DNA of 18,916 bases. It comes from Irineochytrium annulatum (taxonomy: Eukaryota > Chytridiomycota > Chytridiomycetes > Chytridiales > Chytridiaceae). The position numbers and the translations under genes were made by a program. Each line of letters begins with the position of its first letter. Within the stretch, counting starts at the first letter, position 1. Below, piece after piece: positions 10,027 to 18,656 of this stretch. Location: NCBI GenBank assembly GCA_027600665.1, contig JADGJL010000529.1, positions 1-18,916 on the forward strand. Direction: 5' to 3'. The notes under the pieces were generated by a model. That model searched no databases and was not told the origin of the DNA. It was given only the letters and a program-made list of their open reading frames with translations.

Positions 10027-10782
10027 ATGTCACACTTCCCACTTCAACTGCCGCTCTTGTTTTGCTTGCTGCAGGTTGCTACGATGTATACACGCAAATC
10101 CTTCAGCGACCTGCGTGCCATCAAAATAAGCAAAGAGGATGGCGCTAATATACGCGCGAAGATCACACAGACGATCCGAACACAGTGTGCGAGTAGCGCG
10201 ATCGGAGCTTTTTTGTTAGGTCGGATGAAGCCATCGGCGTGCAAGCCTCAGCGGCCAACCGTCAATCAGATCACTGCGATCCCCTCGCCCAGTGACGAGT
10301 CGAATCCTGATCCTCGCCGCTTCCCAGCACGACCAGACAAGCGAGTCGGCTTCAGTTTGGGTTCTCCTTCCGGATGTGGGAAGCAGGAGCGGTTCGACTC
10401 GCGCGGGAGGAGGATTGCGTTCACGGGATTTGAGCAAGCGCGGGTGTTTTCCGCGAGCGCGGAGGGTGGTTCGGGGCGATCGCAGCGCATCGATGAGCGC
10501 ATGTCAAGCGATAACTCTCTTCTGTCATGTCTGTACCCGGGGTTTCCACGGGCCGAGCCGCGGACCTCCCCGAGAAATCCGATGCTCAGCAGCGCTCTGC
10601 GGCTCCCTCTGAAACTGATCGGCGGCAATTTCGGAGGGGTCGAGGTGCCCAATATAAGTTCAGGCTCCGGCGTGTGGTCAGCGAGCGGCCGAGTGATCTT
10701 CTGTGCGTCAACTGAGCATCAAATTCCATGGCCTCGATCGGCCGAATTCTCTGGGACGCGGGCGCTTAGCCCGTTTCGGTAA
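10027..10782 (+). CDS. Doubtful 251-codon frame upstream of the kinase
   Basis: An ATG opens 251 codons ending in TAA 47 bases before the kinase ATG. The first residues include LPLLFCLLQVA, a short hydrophobic run like a signal peptide, and the rest is Ser/Arg/Pro-rich with no domain I recognise. Another plus frame (10292-10612) and the minus strand (10266-10652) are also open across the same DNA, so this stretch is simply poor in stops. It may be untranslated leader or promoter of the kinase, an upstream frame, or a small lineage-specific gene. I lean against it being a gene. Confidence 0.2.
   Translation: MSHFPLQLPLLFCLLQVATMYTRKSFSDLRAIKISKEDGANIRAKITQTIRTQCASSAIGAFLLGRMKPSACKPQRPTVNQITAIPSPSDESNPDPRRFPARPDKRVGFSLGSPSGCGKQERFDSRGRRIAFTGFEQARVFSASAEGGSGRSQRIDERMSSDNSLLSCLYPGFPRAEPRTSPRNPMLSSALRLPLKLIGGNFGGVEVPNISSGSGVWSASGRVIFCASTEHQIPWPRSAEFSGTRALSPFR
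10651..10658 (+). promoter_or_regulatory. TATA-like element before the kinase
   Basis: AATATAAG stands out in GC-rich surroundings, 172 bp upstream of the kinase ATG. That spacing would leave a leader of roughly 100 to 140 nt. It is the only TATA-like sequence close to this start. Confidence 0.3.
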
Positions 10783-10829
10783 TATCAAATTTTGGGAAAA
10801 AATCGAATCGCAGCAGCTGGAGGATACAA

Positions 10830-12433
10830 ATGAGGCCGCCTTCCCCCCACCCGGTCCTCACTGCGACGACAGCGATCACAACACCGGCCGACACGCCCAT
10901 CATCGATATCTCTTCCCTGTCCATCGTCTCCCACGAGCCCGTCATCAATCCTTCTACCGCAACCGCGACTACCGTCTCCGATCGTCAGTCGCCCGTCTCA
11001 CCCTCCGCCACAACCACAACCCCGGTCGCAACGCGACCCTCACTTTTACTCGCACCCTCCGCCGCGTCTCCACCACCCGCCGTCATGCAGAACTACATCC
11101 AGCTGCTTCACCCCACCGCCGGCCCCATGCAGCAGCCGTCTCAGCCCGCGGTCGCCACGCGCCCCAGCAAAAAGACAGCCTCCACGAAGGCCACGTCAGC
11201 CGCGCCTCGGCAGCAACCAGTGAAGAAGGTCGCCCAGCGAGGTGTGTAGTTCGTCTGCGGTGGTCTCTGGATACGCGAACTTGTTTGCTCATTCTGCTTC
11301 GTCTTGCAGCTGCCGACCCCTCATCCGCCGCCGGCTTCCTGAACTCTGCCCCGACGAAGCCGCAGGCGCAACCCGTCCACGCGCCCCCTCAGCAGCAGTC
11401 TGGCGCGCCCGTGCACCCTTCCCTCCGTGGCCCCATCAACGCGAACTTCGCCCGCCGCTACCAGCTCGGCCCGTGCCTAGGATCCGGCGGCTTTGGCTTC
11501 GTTTGCTCCGCCGTGCGTCTGTCGGACAACGTCGAGGTCGCCGTCAAGTTCATTCAACGCGAGAAGGTGCCCGCGACGGCATGGGCGCGCGACGAGGTGC
11601 TCGGCGTCGTTCCGCTTGAGGTCTACCTCCTCCGCCGCATCAACCACGCCAACATTATCCGATACCTTGACTACTTCCCGGACGCCGTCCACGTCATCCT
11701 TGTTACCGAGCTCCACGGCGGCAACTGGTCCAATGCCGCCGGCAGCACCACCTCGTCCTCCCCTCCCTCCCCGACCGCTCCCGGCCCACCAGCGACGATG
11801 TCGTCGTCCTCCACCACTTCGTCCCTGTGCTCGACGTCCTCTGACACGACCTGCGTTAACTCGTCCTCGCCCGGCAACTCCTCCACCTTCACCCCGCCGC
11901 AGCTCCAGCGTCGCTCGTCCTGTGACTTATTCGAGTGCATCGAGCTTATGGAGCGCTTCACCGAGGACCAGGCCCGCCACGTCTTTCGTCAGATCGTCTC
12001 GGCCGTCGCCTACCTCGCTAGCCTTGGCATCGTCCACCGTGATATTAAGGACGAGAACATCCTAATCGACGACCACTTCAACGTCAAGCTCATCGACTTC
12101 GGGTCCGCCACCTTCGCCGACCACTCGGACGGCCTGTTCCTTGGCACGCTGCAATACGCCGCCCCCGAGGTGTTCGAGGGGAGGCGGCACCGCGGCCCTG
12201 AGGGTGATGTGTGGTCGCTCGGCTGCTGCCTCTACATCATGCTCACGGGCGAGGTTCCCTTCGCGACCCCCCACGACGTTAAGTACTCGGCGCCGCAGAT
12301 GCCGAAGCACGCGTCGGCTTGCAAGGCGCTCGAGGGTGACTGCGGGGAGCTCCTCAACATCATGCTGGCTAAGGACATGAGCAGGAGGGCTACGATTGCG
12401 CAGGTGCTCTCGCACAAGTGGTTGGCTTTCTGA
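10830..12433 (+). CDS. CAMK-group Ser/Thr kinase, PASK/PIM-like, with hinge insert (2 exons)
   Basis: CDS is join(10830..11241, 11310..12433), 512 codons, 511 residues. Residues 1 to about 180 are Thr/Pro/Ser/Gln-rich and disordered. The kinase domain (about 188-510) is complete: glycine loop GSGGFGFV at 195-202, ATP-anchoring Lys217 in VAVKF, the alpha-C Glu in PLEVYLLRRI, HRDIKDEN with catalytic Asp382, Asp400 of DFG, APE at 422-424 and DVWSLG. HRDIKDEN, KLIDFGSA and DLFECIE resemble PAS kinase and PIM kinases, and similar kinases are common in early-diverging fungi; no PAS domain is visible. Between TELHGGNW (270-277) and CDLFECIE (342-349) lies an insert of about 65 residues of Ser/Thr/Pro. 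The start is the first ATG after an in-frame TAG at 10767-10769. A second open frame beginning at a GTG (10703) runs through the intron into the kinase frame but has no ATG before the catalytic region and gives an Arg/His-rich N-terminus, so it is a frame shadow. Confidence 0.93.
11242..11309 (+). other. Intron of the kinase gene (68 nt)
   Basis: The donor is GTGTGT and the acceptor TTGCAG after a pyrimidine-rich run. Phase 1 splicing makes codon g|ct (Ala138) and joins VKKVAQR to AADPSSAAG, switching the N-terminal frame into the kinase frame. Unspliced, the N-terminal frame stops at TAG six bases into the intron. Confidence 0.9.
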
Positions 12434-12507
12434 GAGGAAGCGCGGATGAATTGACACTTGTTATCCTTTGACTCCCTTGACTTTCGCACCTCAACTTTTA
12501 AATCCCA

Positions 12508-12530
12508 AAAAAATAAAAAAAAAAAAACAG
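12508..12530 (+). terminator. Possible polyadenylation signal of the kinase gene
   Basis: AATAAA at 12512-12517 lies within an A tract starting about 75 bases after the kinase stop codon. The position suits a eukaryotic poly(A) signal. The A tract alone could be chance, and T-rich sequence follows further downstream. Confidence 0.35.
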
Positions 12531-13402
12531 AAGACCTGTTTGCCTCTCACTCCTTTATCGGAATATTTTCGGTTGATGAACCCCTCTTCTATACTCGTAC
12601 ATTGTGATATAGTTGTCCAACACACTTTGTCTGCGTTTGTTAGTCTTGTTATTCGTCGTTAACACATCCTGCATTTGGATCCTGGTCGGCCCGCATACAC
12701 ATTCTTTGTTTTTTTTCCCTTCAAAGTTCTCAATCTCTTCTGTCGTTTGCTCTTCTTTATCTCTCTACTACTCGATTATCTTCCATTCGTGTGAAGGACG
12801 ACTTCGTCGAATTGTTTTCATTGTACATCTCATCCCTTCCCGCACTGTATCCTGTTTCGGTTCTGTGGTTACCCGACTGTTATGTTTTATGTTTGAATCT
12901 CCTGTCTTCTCATTTGAGTAGAATTGTGATATTTAAAAGATAATTTAATCCGCCAAACTTGAGAGTTGGAAGTCGATTTGAAGAAGCTGTCGACTTAATT
13001 GTCGTAAATTACATGCCCTCGCGGCAATCATTTCTGTTGCTAATTTGAGTGACGGTACGGTAGGTACAAGAAATCCCCTGTGATAATCACCTTGTTCACC
13101 CTCTATGTATATTGGGCGATTGAATACAAGCGTTTTTCCATCGTTGCTTTAATAGTAAAGAAGCGAACTTCATAAAGAAAGTTAAATGCAAATGCTCTGC
13201 ATCCTTATGCTTGCTACGTCGTAGGAAAATGATAGAAAGAACCTGTCACATCTTCGGACTGGTAATGGAGCGTTGACCGGCACGCGTGTCTCATCCGGAA
13301 TGACACCCCTCAGGCCATCCAAAGCCACGTCGAGCTGGCATAACGATGTTGCGACTTGCCCGCTAAAGGCGCCATCAAATCATCGGCCCCACTCGCATCC
13401 CC

Positions 13403-13646
13403 GATCGCAGGCCTGGTCGCGCTCATCCCTGATCCCATCCCTGATCACGATTGATGCGGCCCCCAAAGAATTGACGACCACTGGTTTTGCTTTGACAAGC
13501 GTAGGCGGATTTACATGTGAGGCCGCCAATGAAAAGACAGGAGAAAGCAAGAGCGATCAAGGAGGCGATCATCAGGGATGATCTGAACAATGTCCCTGAG
13601 CAGAGGGATCATTTGGAACTGTCTGTGATCGTGAAGAGTGGCGATC
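13403..13646. repeat. GATC cluster with direct and inverted CATCCCTGAT copies
   Basis: Nine GATC tetramers occur in 244 bp (13403, 13431, 13443, 13555, 13567, 13580, 13607, 13627, 13643), where about one would be expected. The decamer CATCCCTGAT is present twice in tandem (13424-13433 and 13436-13445) and once inverted (13571-13580). The inverted copy sits inside GATCATCAGGGATGATC, flanked on both sides by GATC. The role is unknown: it could be a binding-site cluster or a relic of a local duplication and inversion. Confidence 0.6.
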
Positions 13647-14936
13647 CTGACTTTCAATGGTAACGGCCTCCCGGCGTACTCTGCAGCCTTGACGCAACGG
13701 GAACCTTTGCCCTATCTTCACTATGAATACTATGCTCTTCGTTCATCTATAGTGCCGTCGCCTCTTCAATGATATGGCCGTTTCCATTTATGAAGAGGCC
13801 GTTTCTCTCCCACGAGTTCGCAGGGTTTGCCATGGGCGCGGCTACGCCAGTCGGAGGCAGCAGTCAGGATGCGCACGCTGCTTGCAGATCACAACAACCA
13901 CGCACCTACCCCGACCACACGACGGTGAAGGGGGAAGGCATTCAACTGAGTAAAGCCAGCCCGCCAATAAATTTAATCGACGCGTCGAACATCCGGAACG
14001 GAGGTGGTCCATCAAAACGACAAAGTGTCCGCAGTTGTAGTCATCAGGCTGGTGACTCGGTGCTCGGGCCGCCAACTCGGATCTGGAAAACGACTAAGCA
14101 GAGCGGGAAGTCTTGCACAGACCGGCCGGGGCGTCGACCACCTGACTGACAGGTCCTTCAATTCTCCGCCTGCGATCGCTGCGCGCACCGGACTCGTCGA
14201 GCTTCTTTTTATTTATCGCGGCAAAACCATGTCCGTGAGCCCATAGTATACGAGGTAGGATAACAAAAAAAAAAATAGTAAAAAATAAAACTGTAATGAT
14301 CGCCCCGATTAACCTGTATCGGCTTCTTCGACCGATGACAGGATAACGGCACGATAATGTGAAGGCCAGGCTCGGACATCGCCCTCGACGTCTCCGCCGT
14401 TATCCTAAGCGCGGGTCGACCTTATACCACGGCCCTGCGACTCGTCTCCTCGACACCACCAGGGCCGCCCGCTTTCGCACCGCGGTCCGAGTGCTGGCTA
14501 CGAGCCCAAGCAGCTGTCCTAGAATCCAGCCCTCAGTCGGCGGCTTTTACCGAAGGTTGTGACGGTCGGAAAAGACATCGCATCGCGCACACTCCATCGA
14601 CCCCCACCTTCCCAACGTCCAACGACCTGCGCGGCCGGCGACGTCGATATCCACCGCGAGCACGGGCGACGCCTGAACGCCATCTACGACGGCCCGTCCT
14701 GGTGCATCCGGTTCGAATCACACCTCGGGTCGCGGGTCGGCCCTCTATCGCCTTCACATTGTTTGGCTCGCCACAGGATCGACTTGGCCCCCATATTGAT
14801 TCTTTGGTCTGAACACATACAACTACACGGCCTCTGCCGGAAGCTCCTCGTCTTTGTGGTTGGTGATGGCTCCAGTGCGTTGGGTTGCGCGACGGTTGGT
14901 AACGATGTCTTCTAGGCGCCGGGAACACCTTCCCCC

Positions 14937-17330
14937 ATGCATCACCCATCATCGGCAGTGGATGCCGACACGGCCGTGGCCGAGCGCGCGGGCCAGGATC
15001 CGCATGACGGTGACGAGACCGTGTGCGGCGAGGACGACGTCGATCAAACCACGGCATGCGCCGTCGCGAAGGCCGACCCGCTCGCCAGCGCCGACAGCAC
15101 CGATGAGGATGAGGATTTGGTCGTCCCGGCCTCGCCGCCGGTCTCGATCCCGAATCTCCTCCGGTTCTCACGCCCGTCGCATGTGCAATCGACGGACGGG
15201 AACGATAAGGGAGGCGGGGACGGCTGTGGGGCCCGGGCAACACCGACCCACATGAAGGATCTGTCCCTGGCGGACGTGGACGAGTTCTTCACCCCATCGC
15301 ACTCGCCGTCGTCCATGCTCGGCCTCCTCGTTGGTGCGCCATCGGCTCGCACCAAGGTCACGCGTCACCCGTCGACCTCCACCCTATCCTTCACGTCCGC
15401 CGCGAGTGCGAGATCGATCTCACCGCCATCGCCGACCTTCACGAGCATGCTCGGCCTGCCCGATGACCCCGCACCTTGCCAAGCAACATCGTCGACGTTG
15501 AAGTCAGGCAAGGAGACGAGGGAGCAGCATCGGCTCAGGCTTCTCGTCGAGTCCGCCATGGCGCTTGATCAACGGGCCGATCTGCTCAAGCAGGCGTCAG
15601 ATAGGATGGTGTACGCCTTACCGATGATGGCGAGTCTTCCGGTTTCGAGCGACGTGACGGCCTCCAGAGGACATGGCGCAACGGTCGCGAGCGAATTGTC
15701 ATCAAGACGAGCGAGCCTGACGGAAGGAATGGATGTAGTCGAGTCGATGGGTGACACCGCGTCCCATGCACCCAGACTTACAAAGGTGCCCTCGACCCTG
15801 CATCCGACCGCCGACGCTGTCATCAAGGCACCTCTCCGGAGGTCCTCGGGGCGGCTCACGGCCCGGTGCAAGCCCGTCCGACGGCACTCAAACGCCTCCG
15901 CAAAGTCCATATCGATCGCCGACCCCACCGCTGCCACAATTGCAGGCATGCTACCCACTACCCTTTCGTCCTTATCTCCGAAGAAGCCCTCGGAGAAAAA
16001 GCGCCTTGCCGCTCCCTCGCCGCGCTCGAAGTCACCTTACCCACCACCCCTGTCTGTCCGGACGGTCTCCGCGGACTCGCCGAAACGTCATCCACACCAT
16101 CAGCATCACCCTCTTCATAACTGCACCACGTCGGACTCCATCCCGACGCCAAGCTCGGCGACCGCGACGATGTCGTCGTCACTGCCGACGCCGTTCACAC
16201 TACCGCCGAGCGGGATCAAGCAGCAGGACCAACAGTTGCAAAGAGCGCCGCCGTTTAGCCCATCGAGTGAGATTTCACCAGCCGCAACATCGCCCGTGAA
16301 GGCCTCTGTGGAGTTCTCGATGGAGGCCTTCGGTGGCGGTGGCGGTGAAGGGTTCGCGATGGCAGATGCGCGGACAACGGCCGCGCCGGGCCCGTTTTGC
16401 TCCGAGGCGATGTTCGACGCGTTTGGGGTCGACATGGGGATGGACGCGAGCATGGGAGGGCTCGACACCGGCTGTGAGGGTCTTGATGTCGGCGTACGTG
16501 GCGTGGGGGACCCGGCTTTGGACGCGGCCCAGGGTTTACAGGGCATCGCGATGGGACGCTATCACAGCGCGCCACCGGGGTTGCGAACGGCCGCGCCGCC
16601 GCCGTGCGTCGAGAGCGCGCGCGGGGCCGTTCCGTTCGGGTACCCCGACGCTTACGCTGAGTCGGCGGCTTACGACCTGTTCCATCCCCGCGCCCATCCG
16701 GACATGTACATGTTTCCCGAAGCGTACTGTCATCCGCAACAGCAGCAGTATCAAGCTTACCCACCGAGCCTCCTTCATACCCGCGGCTCCTCCGGCGCCA
16801 CCGCTGTCACCACGACGTCACCCGCCACGCCGTCGAATCATTCGGCAAACTCGACCCCCGCCCTGAGCGTCGGCTCGTTCGAGGATTGGCAGGTCAACAC
16901 CTGGGCGGGCGCGTCTCGGGCCGTGAAACAGCAGCAACCGTCCGGATCGTTCAGGTCCGTGTCGTCGACGCCGTCGTTCGACGTTATGACATCGGGACAT
17001 GGAGGCAGCACGGGCATCGTGGACGCCGGGGACCTCGACGCGCTATCGATGCTTATGGTGGAAACGTCGCCGCACGTCCCCCTGAGCGCGAACGTGGCCA
17101 TGTCGAGGAGCAGGCAGACGAGTTCGTCGACCATGCCATCGTGGAGCGGCGCACAGGACGCGATGACGGCGTTCGGGTTCCACCCGCAGGTCGACCCAAA
17201 GCAGATGGGACAGCAGCAAATGTTTCAGCAACAGACAGCACAGCAGGGGCCCTTGGCGTATCAAATGCGCGGGCGGTCCGGACAGCAACCTCCAGAACTC
17301 CATCCGATCCAAGTTCAACGAAGTTTTTAA
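14937..17330 (+). CDS. Unrecognised 797-residue low-complexity protein
   Basis: A single uninterrupted frame of 797 codons opens at an ATG 24 bases after an in-frame TAG, so the start is well bounded. I recognise no family. The N-terminus is acidic (DEDEDL at 56-61). The only segment that looks structured is a charged helix, about 193-227, running from ETREQHRLRLLVESAMALDQ to the Met/Leu-rich YALPMM. The pentapeptide SMLGL occurs twice (126-130 and 170-174), each after a Ser/Pro stretch. A Lys/Arg-Pro-Ser region follows around 345-375 with SPKKPSEKKR, a possible nuclear signal, then a His-rich patch (HPHHQHH). The C-terminal third is Gly/Met, then Gln-rich (HPQQQQYQ, KQQQPSG, QQQMFQQQ). Such composition is common in fungal transcriptional regulators and in assembly-prone scaffold proteins, but no DNA-binding domain is seen. 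A minus-strand frame at 14533-15243 is an Arg-rich shadow of this gene. Confidence 0.82.
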   Translation: MHHPSSAVDADTAVAERAGQDPHDGDETVCGEDDVDQTTACAVAKADPLASADSTDEDEDLVVPASPPVSIPNLLRFSRPSHVQSTDGNDKGGGDGCGARATPTHMKDLSLADVDEFFTPSHSPSSMLGLLVGAPSARTKVTRHPSTSTLSFTSAASARSISPPSPTFTSMLGLPDDPAPCQATSSTLKSGKETREQHRLRLLVESAMALDQRADLLKQASDRMVYALPMMASLPVSSDVTASRGHGATVASELSSRRASLTEGMDVVESMGDTASHAPRLTKVPSTLHPTADAVIKAPLRRSSGRLTARCKPVRRHSNASAKSISIADPTAATIAGMLPTTLSSLSPKKPSEKKRLAAPSPRSKSPYPPPLSVRTVSADSPKRHPHHQHHPLHNCTTSDSIPTPSSATATMSSSLPTPFTLPPSGIKQQDQQLQRAPPFSPSSEISPAATSPVKASVEFSMEAFGGGGGEGFAMADARTTAAPGPFCSEAMFDAFGVDMGMDASMGGLDTGCEGLDVGVRGVGDPALDAAQGLQGIAMGRYHSAPPGLRTAAPPPCVESARGAVPFGYPDAYAESAAYDLFHPRAHPDMYMFPEAYCHPQQQQYQAYPPSLLHTRGSSGATAVTTTSPATPSNHSANSTPALSVGSFEDWQVNTWAGASRAVKQQQPSGSFRSVSSTPSFDVMTSGHGGSTGIVDAGDLDALSMLMVETSPHVPLSANVAMSRSRQTSSSTMPSWSGAQDAMTAFGFHPQVDPKQMGQQQMFQQQTAQQGPLAYQMRGRSGQQPPELHPIQVQRSF

Positions 17331-18656
17331 CCAGTTAGAGTGAGAGAGAGCGTGACATTTTTGGGGTGTATAATTAGAGAGAACGAGGGGGTATATATGC
17401 CTATTTCGTGGAGACAAAACATCATATCCTTTTTATTTGTATAGTGACTAGGTTGGGTATTTAGATCTCCCCTCCGACTTCCTCCGTTGTTTACATCTCC
17501 CACCCTCCACCATTTTGTGACCCTCCACCGCTTTCTTTCTTCTACACAAAGACGAGGGACTGTTGTGTGTTGTCCGCCGTAGTTTCCGACCTTTTCCCTA
17601 TGTATCTTTTTTCTCCTTTGTTGTCCTTAAAGTGGTTCGTTTCCCCCTTTCGTTGCTTGATCATGATGGATATCTCTACCTTTATTTCTGCACAGCACTA
17701 CCACCTCGTTGTTCCTCACATGAGCAATAAGCGATTATTCTTGACGGATATTTGAATACACTTCGAAGGGCATTAACTATCTACTGTTGTGATTAGGTCT
17801 CCATCATTTTTGTTTATTCGATTATCACCAAAGAGAGTGGTTGGATTGAATAACCTACCGGAATATACTGTTGCTATCAGCAAAGGCAACATATAAGGAT
17901 TATGTGCTGTATCGGTAAAGGAAAAAATGGCGATAGAACGAACAGGACACTCCGGCAAGTTCTTATTACCTGACACCAGAGTATGAAATCAGGGCGACCC
18001 CAGCGCAGGTGGGTAGATAATTTTAAGGGCTCGCATATGAATGGTATAGCAGTAAAGATATCGGAGGGGCGCGTATGAAGTAACCTGCATTGGAAAAAGC
18101 CATAGGTAATCAGCACAGTGGAGGGATCTGCAAAGGCCAGGGACGAAGCGGACACCTCATTCATACATCTCACCCCCGCCCACTATCTTTCGTCGAAGAA
18201 GTGACTTGTGGAAAGGAATTGTTTGTTGAAAGGTGGAAACTTGTTCCATAGCAAACACATGAAAATCCTTTAATAATGGCAGCAACATAGGGTATGCATT
18301 ACAGGAGGGGAATATGACTACGAAGGATCATATAAATACAAGATAACACGAGCAATCCTTGCAAGAGATACAGAACGAAGAAGCAAGGGAAATTCATGAA
18401 GAATCAAACCGCTCCCAAATATCAGCGTTTATAAGCTACATCGCCGACAGAAAAGGTGTAGATATTATCATACAACCCCATGTCCGGTGGAATAACTATA
18501 CCAACCCAATTTCCCACCCCCTCACCTTCTTCCTTTGTGTCACCCCATACAAACCCATCCACACCTCTGTGTCCGGTGCCTTCACCCTCCCTCCTCTCTA
18601 CCTCACCTCCATTCTTTTTATCGACCTTCCCCGCCCCTCGTGCTCCGCCGTCCCCT
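17331..18656. other. Intergenic region between convergent genes
   Basis: It holds the 3' region of the 797-residue gene on the left, beginning with a GA-rich run and a TATATA near 17392, and presumably the 3' end of the minus-strand gene on the right. It is AT-rich up to about 18450 and strongly pyrimidine-rich on the plus strand from about 18500. Frames up to 102 codons on both strands encode nothing recognisable. Confidence 0.5.

Larger units (their letters stand above)
9374..10829. other. Intergenic region between the MBL and kinase genes
   Basis: The first half (to about 10000) is AT-rich and holds only short random-looking frames on both strands. The second half, 10027-10782, is more GC-rich and carries the doubtful 251-codon frame listed separately. 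An ATTATT/AATAAT inverted pair near 9839-9857 is too short to interpret. The kinase promoter should lie at the right end. Confidence 0.5.
12434..14936. other. Long intergenic region without a supported gene
   Basis: About 2.5 kb. The left part, to about 13250, is AT-rich and T-tract-rich, consistent with the kinase 3' region. From about 13260 the sequence is more GC-balanced and holds frames of 102 codons (13273-13581) and 126 codons (13769-14149) with random-looking products. An A-rich stretch lies at 14264-14290. The section 14350-14936 is GC-rich and should include the promoter and leader of the next gene. A tRNA-like TTCGAATC near 14712 has no pairing T-stem. Confidence 0.5.

Noticed and set aside
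10703..11311. A 576-codon frame that joins unspliced into the kinase domain
   Set aside because: It starts at GTG and has no ATG before the catalytic domain. Its N-terminus is Arg/His-rich frame-shadow sequence. The ATG at 10830 with the 68-nt intron explains the DNA better.
12507..12530. A tract after the kinase as evidence of retroposition
   Set aside because: The kinase gene keeps an intron and no target-site duplication is visible, so the A tract is better read as ordinary 3' region sequence with a possible AATAAA signal.
13769..14149. 126-codon plus-strand frame in the long spacer
   Set aside because: The product has no recognisable domain, no coding-like composition and no flanking splice signals that extend it. 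The 102-codon frame at 13273-13581 was rejected for the same reasons.
14695..14735. tRNA-like B box GGTTCGAATCAC
   Set aside because: The five bases on each side of the TTCGAAT loop do not pair beyond one base pair, and no matching acceptor stem or A box was found.
14533..15243. 236-codon minus-strand frame
   Set aside because: The product is extremely Arg/Pro-rich with no domain, and it overlaps the strongly supported plus-strand gene. It is a GC-driven shadow.
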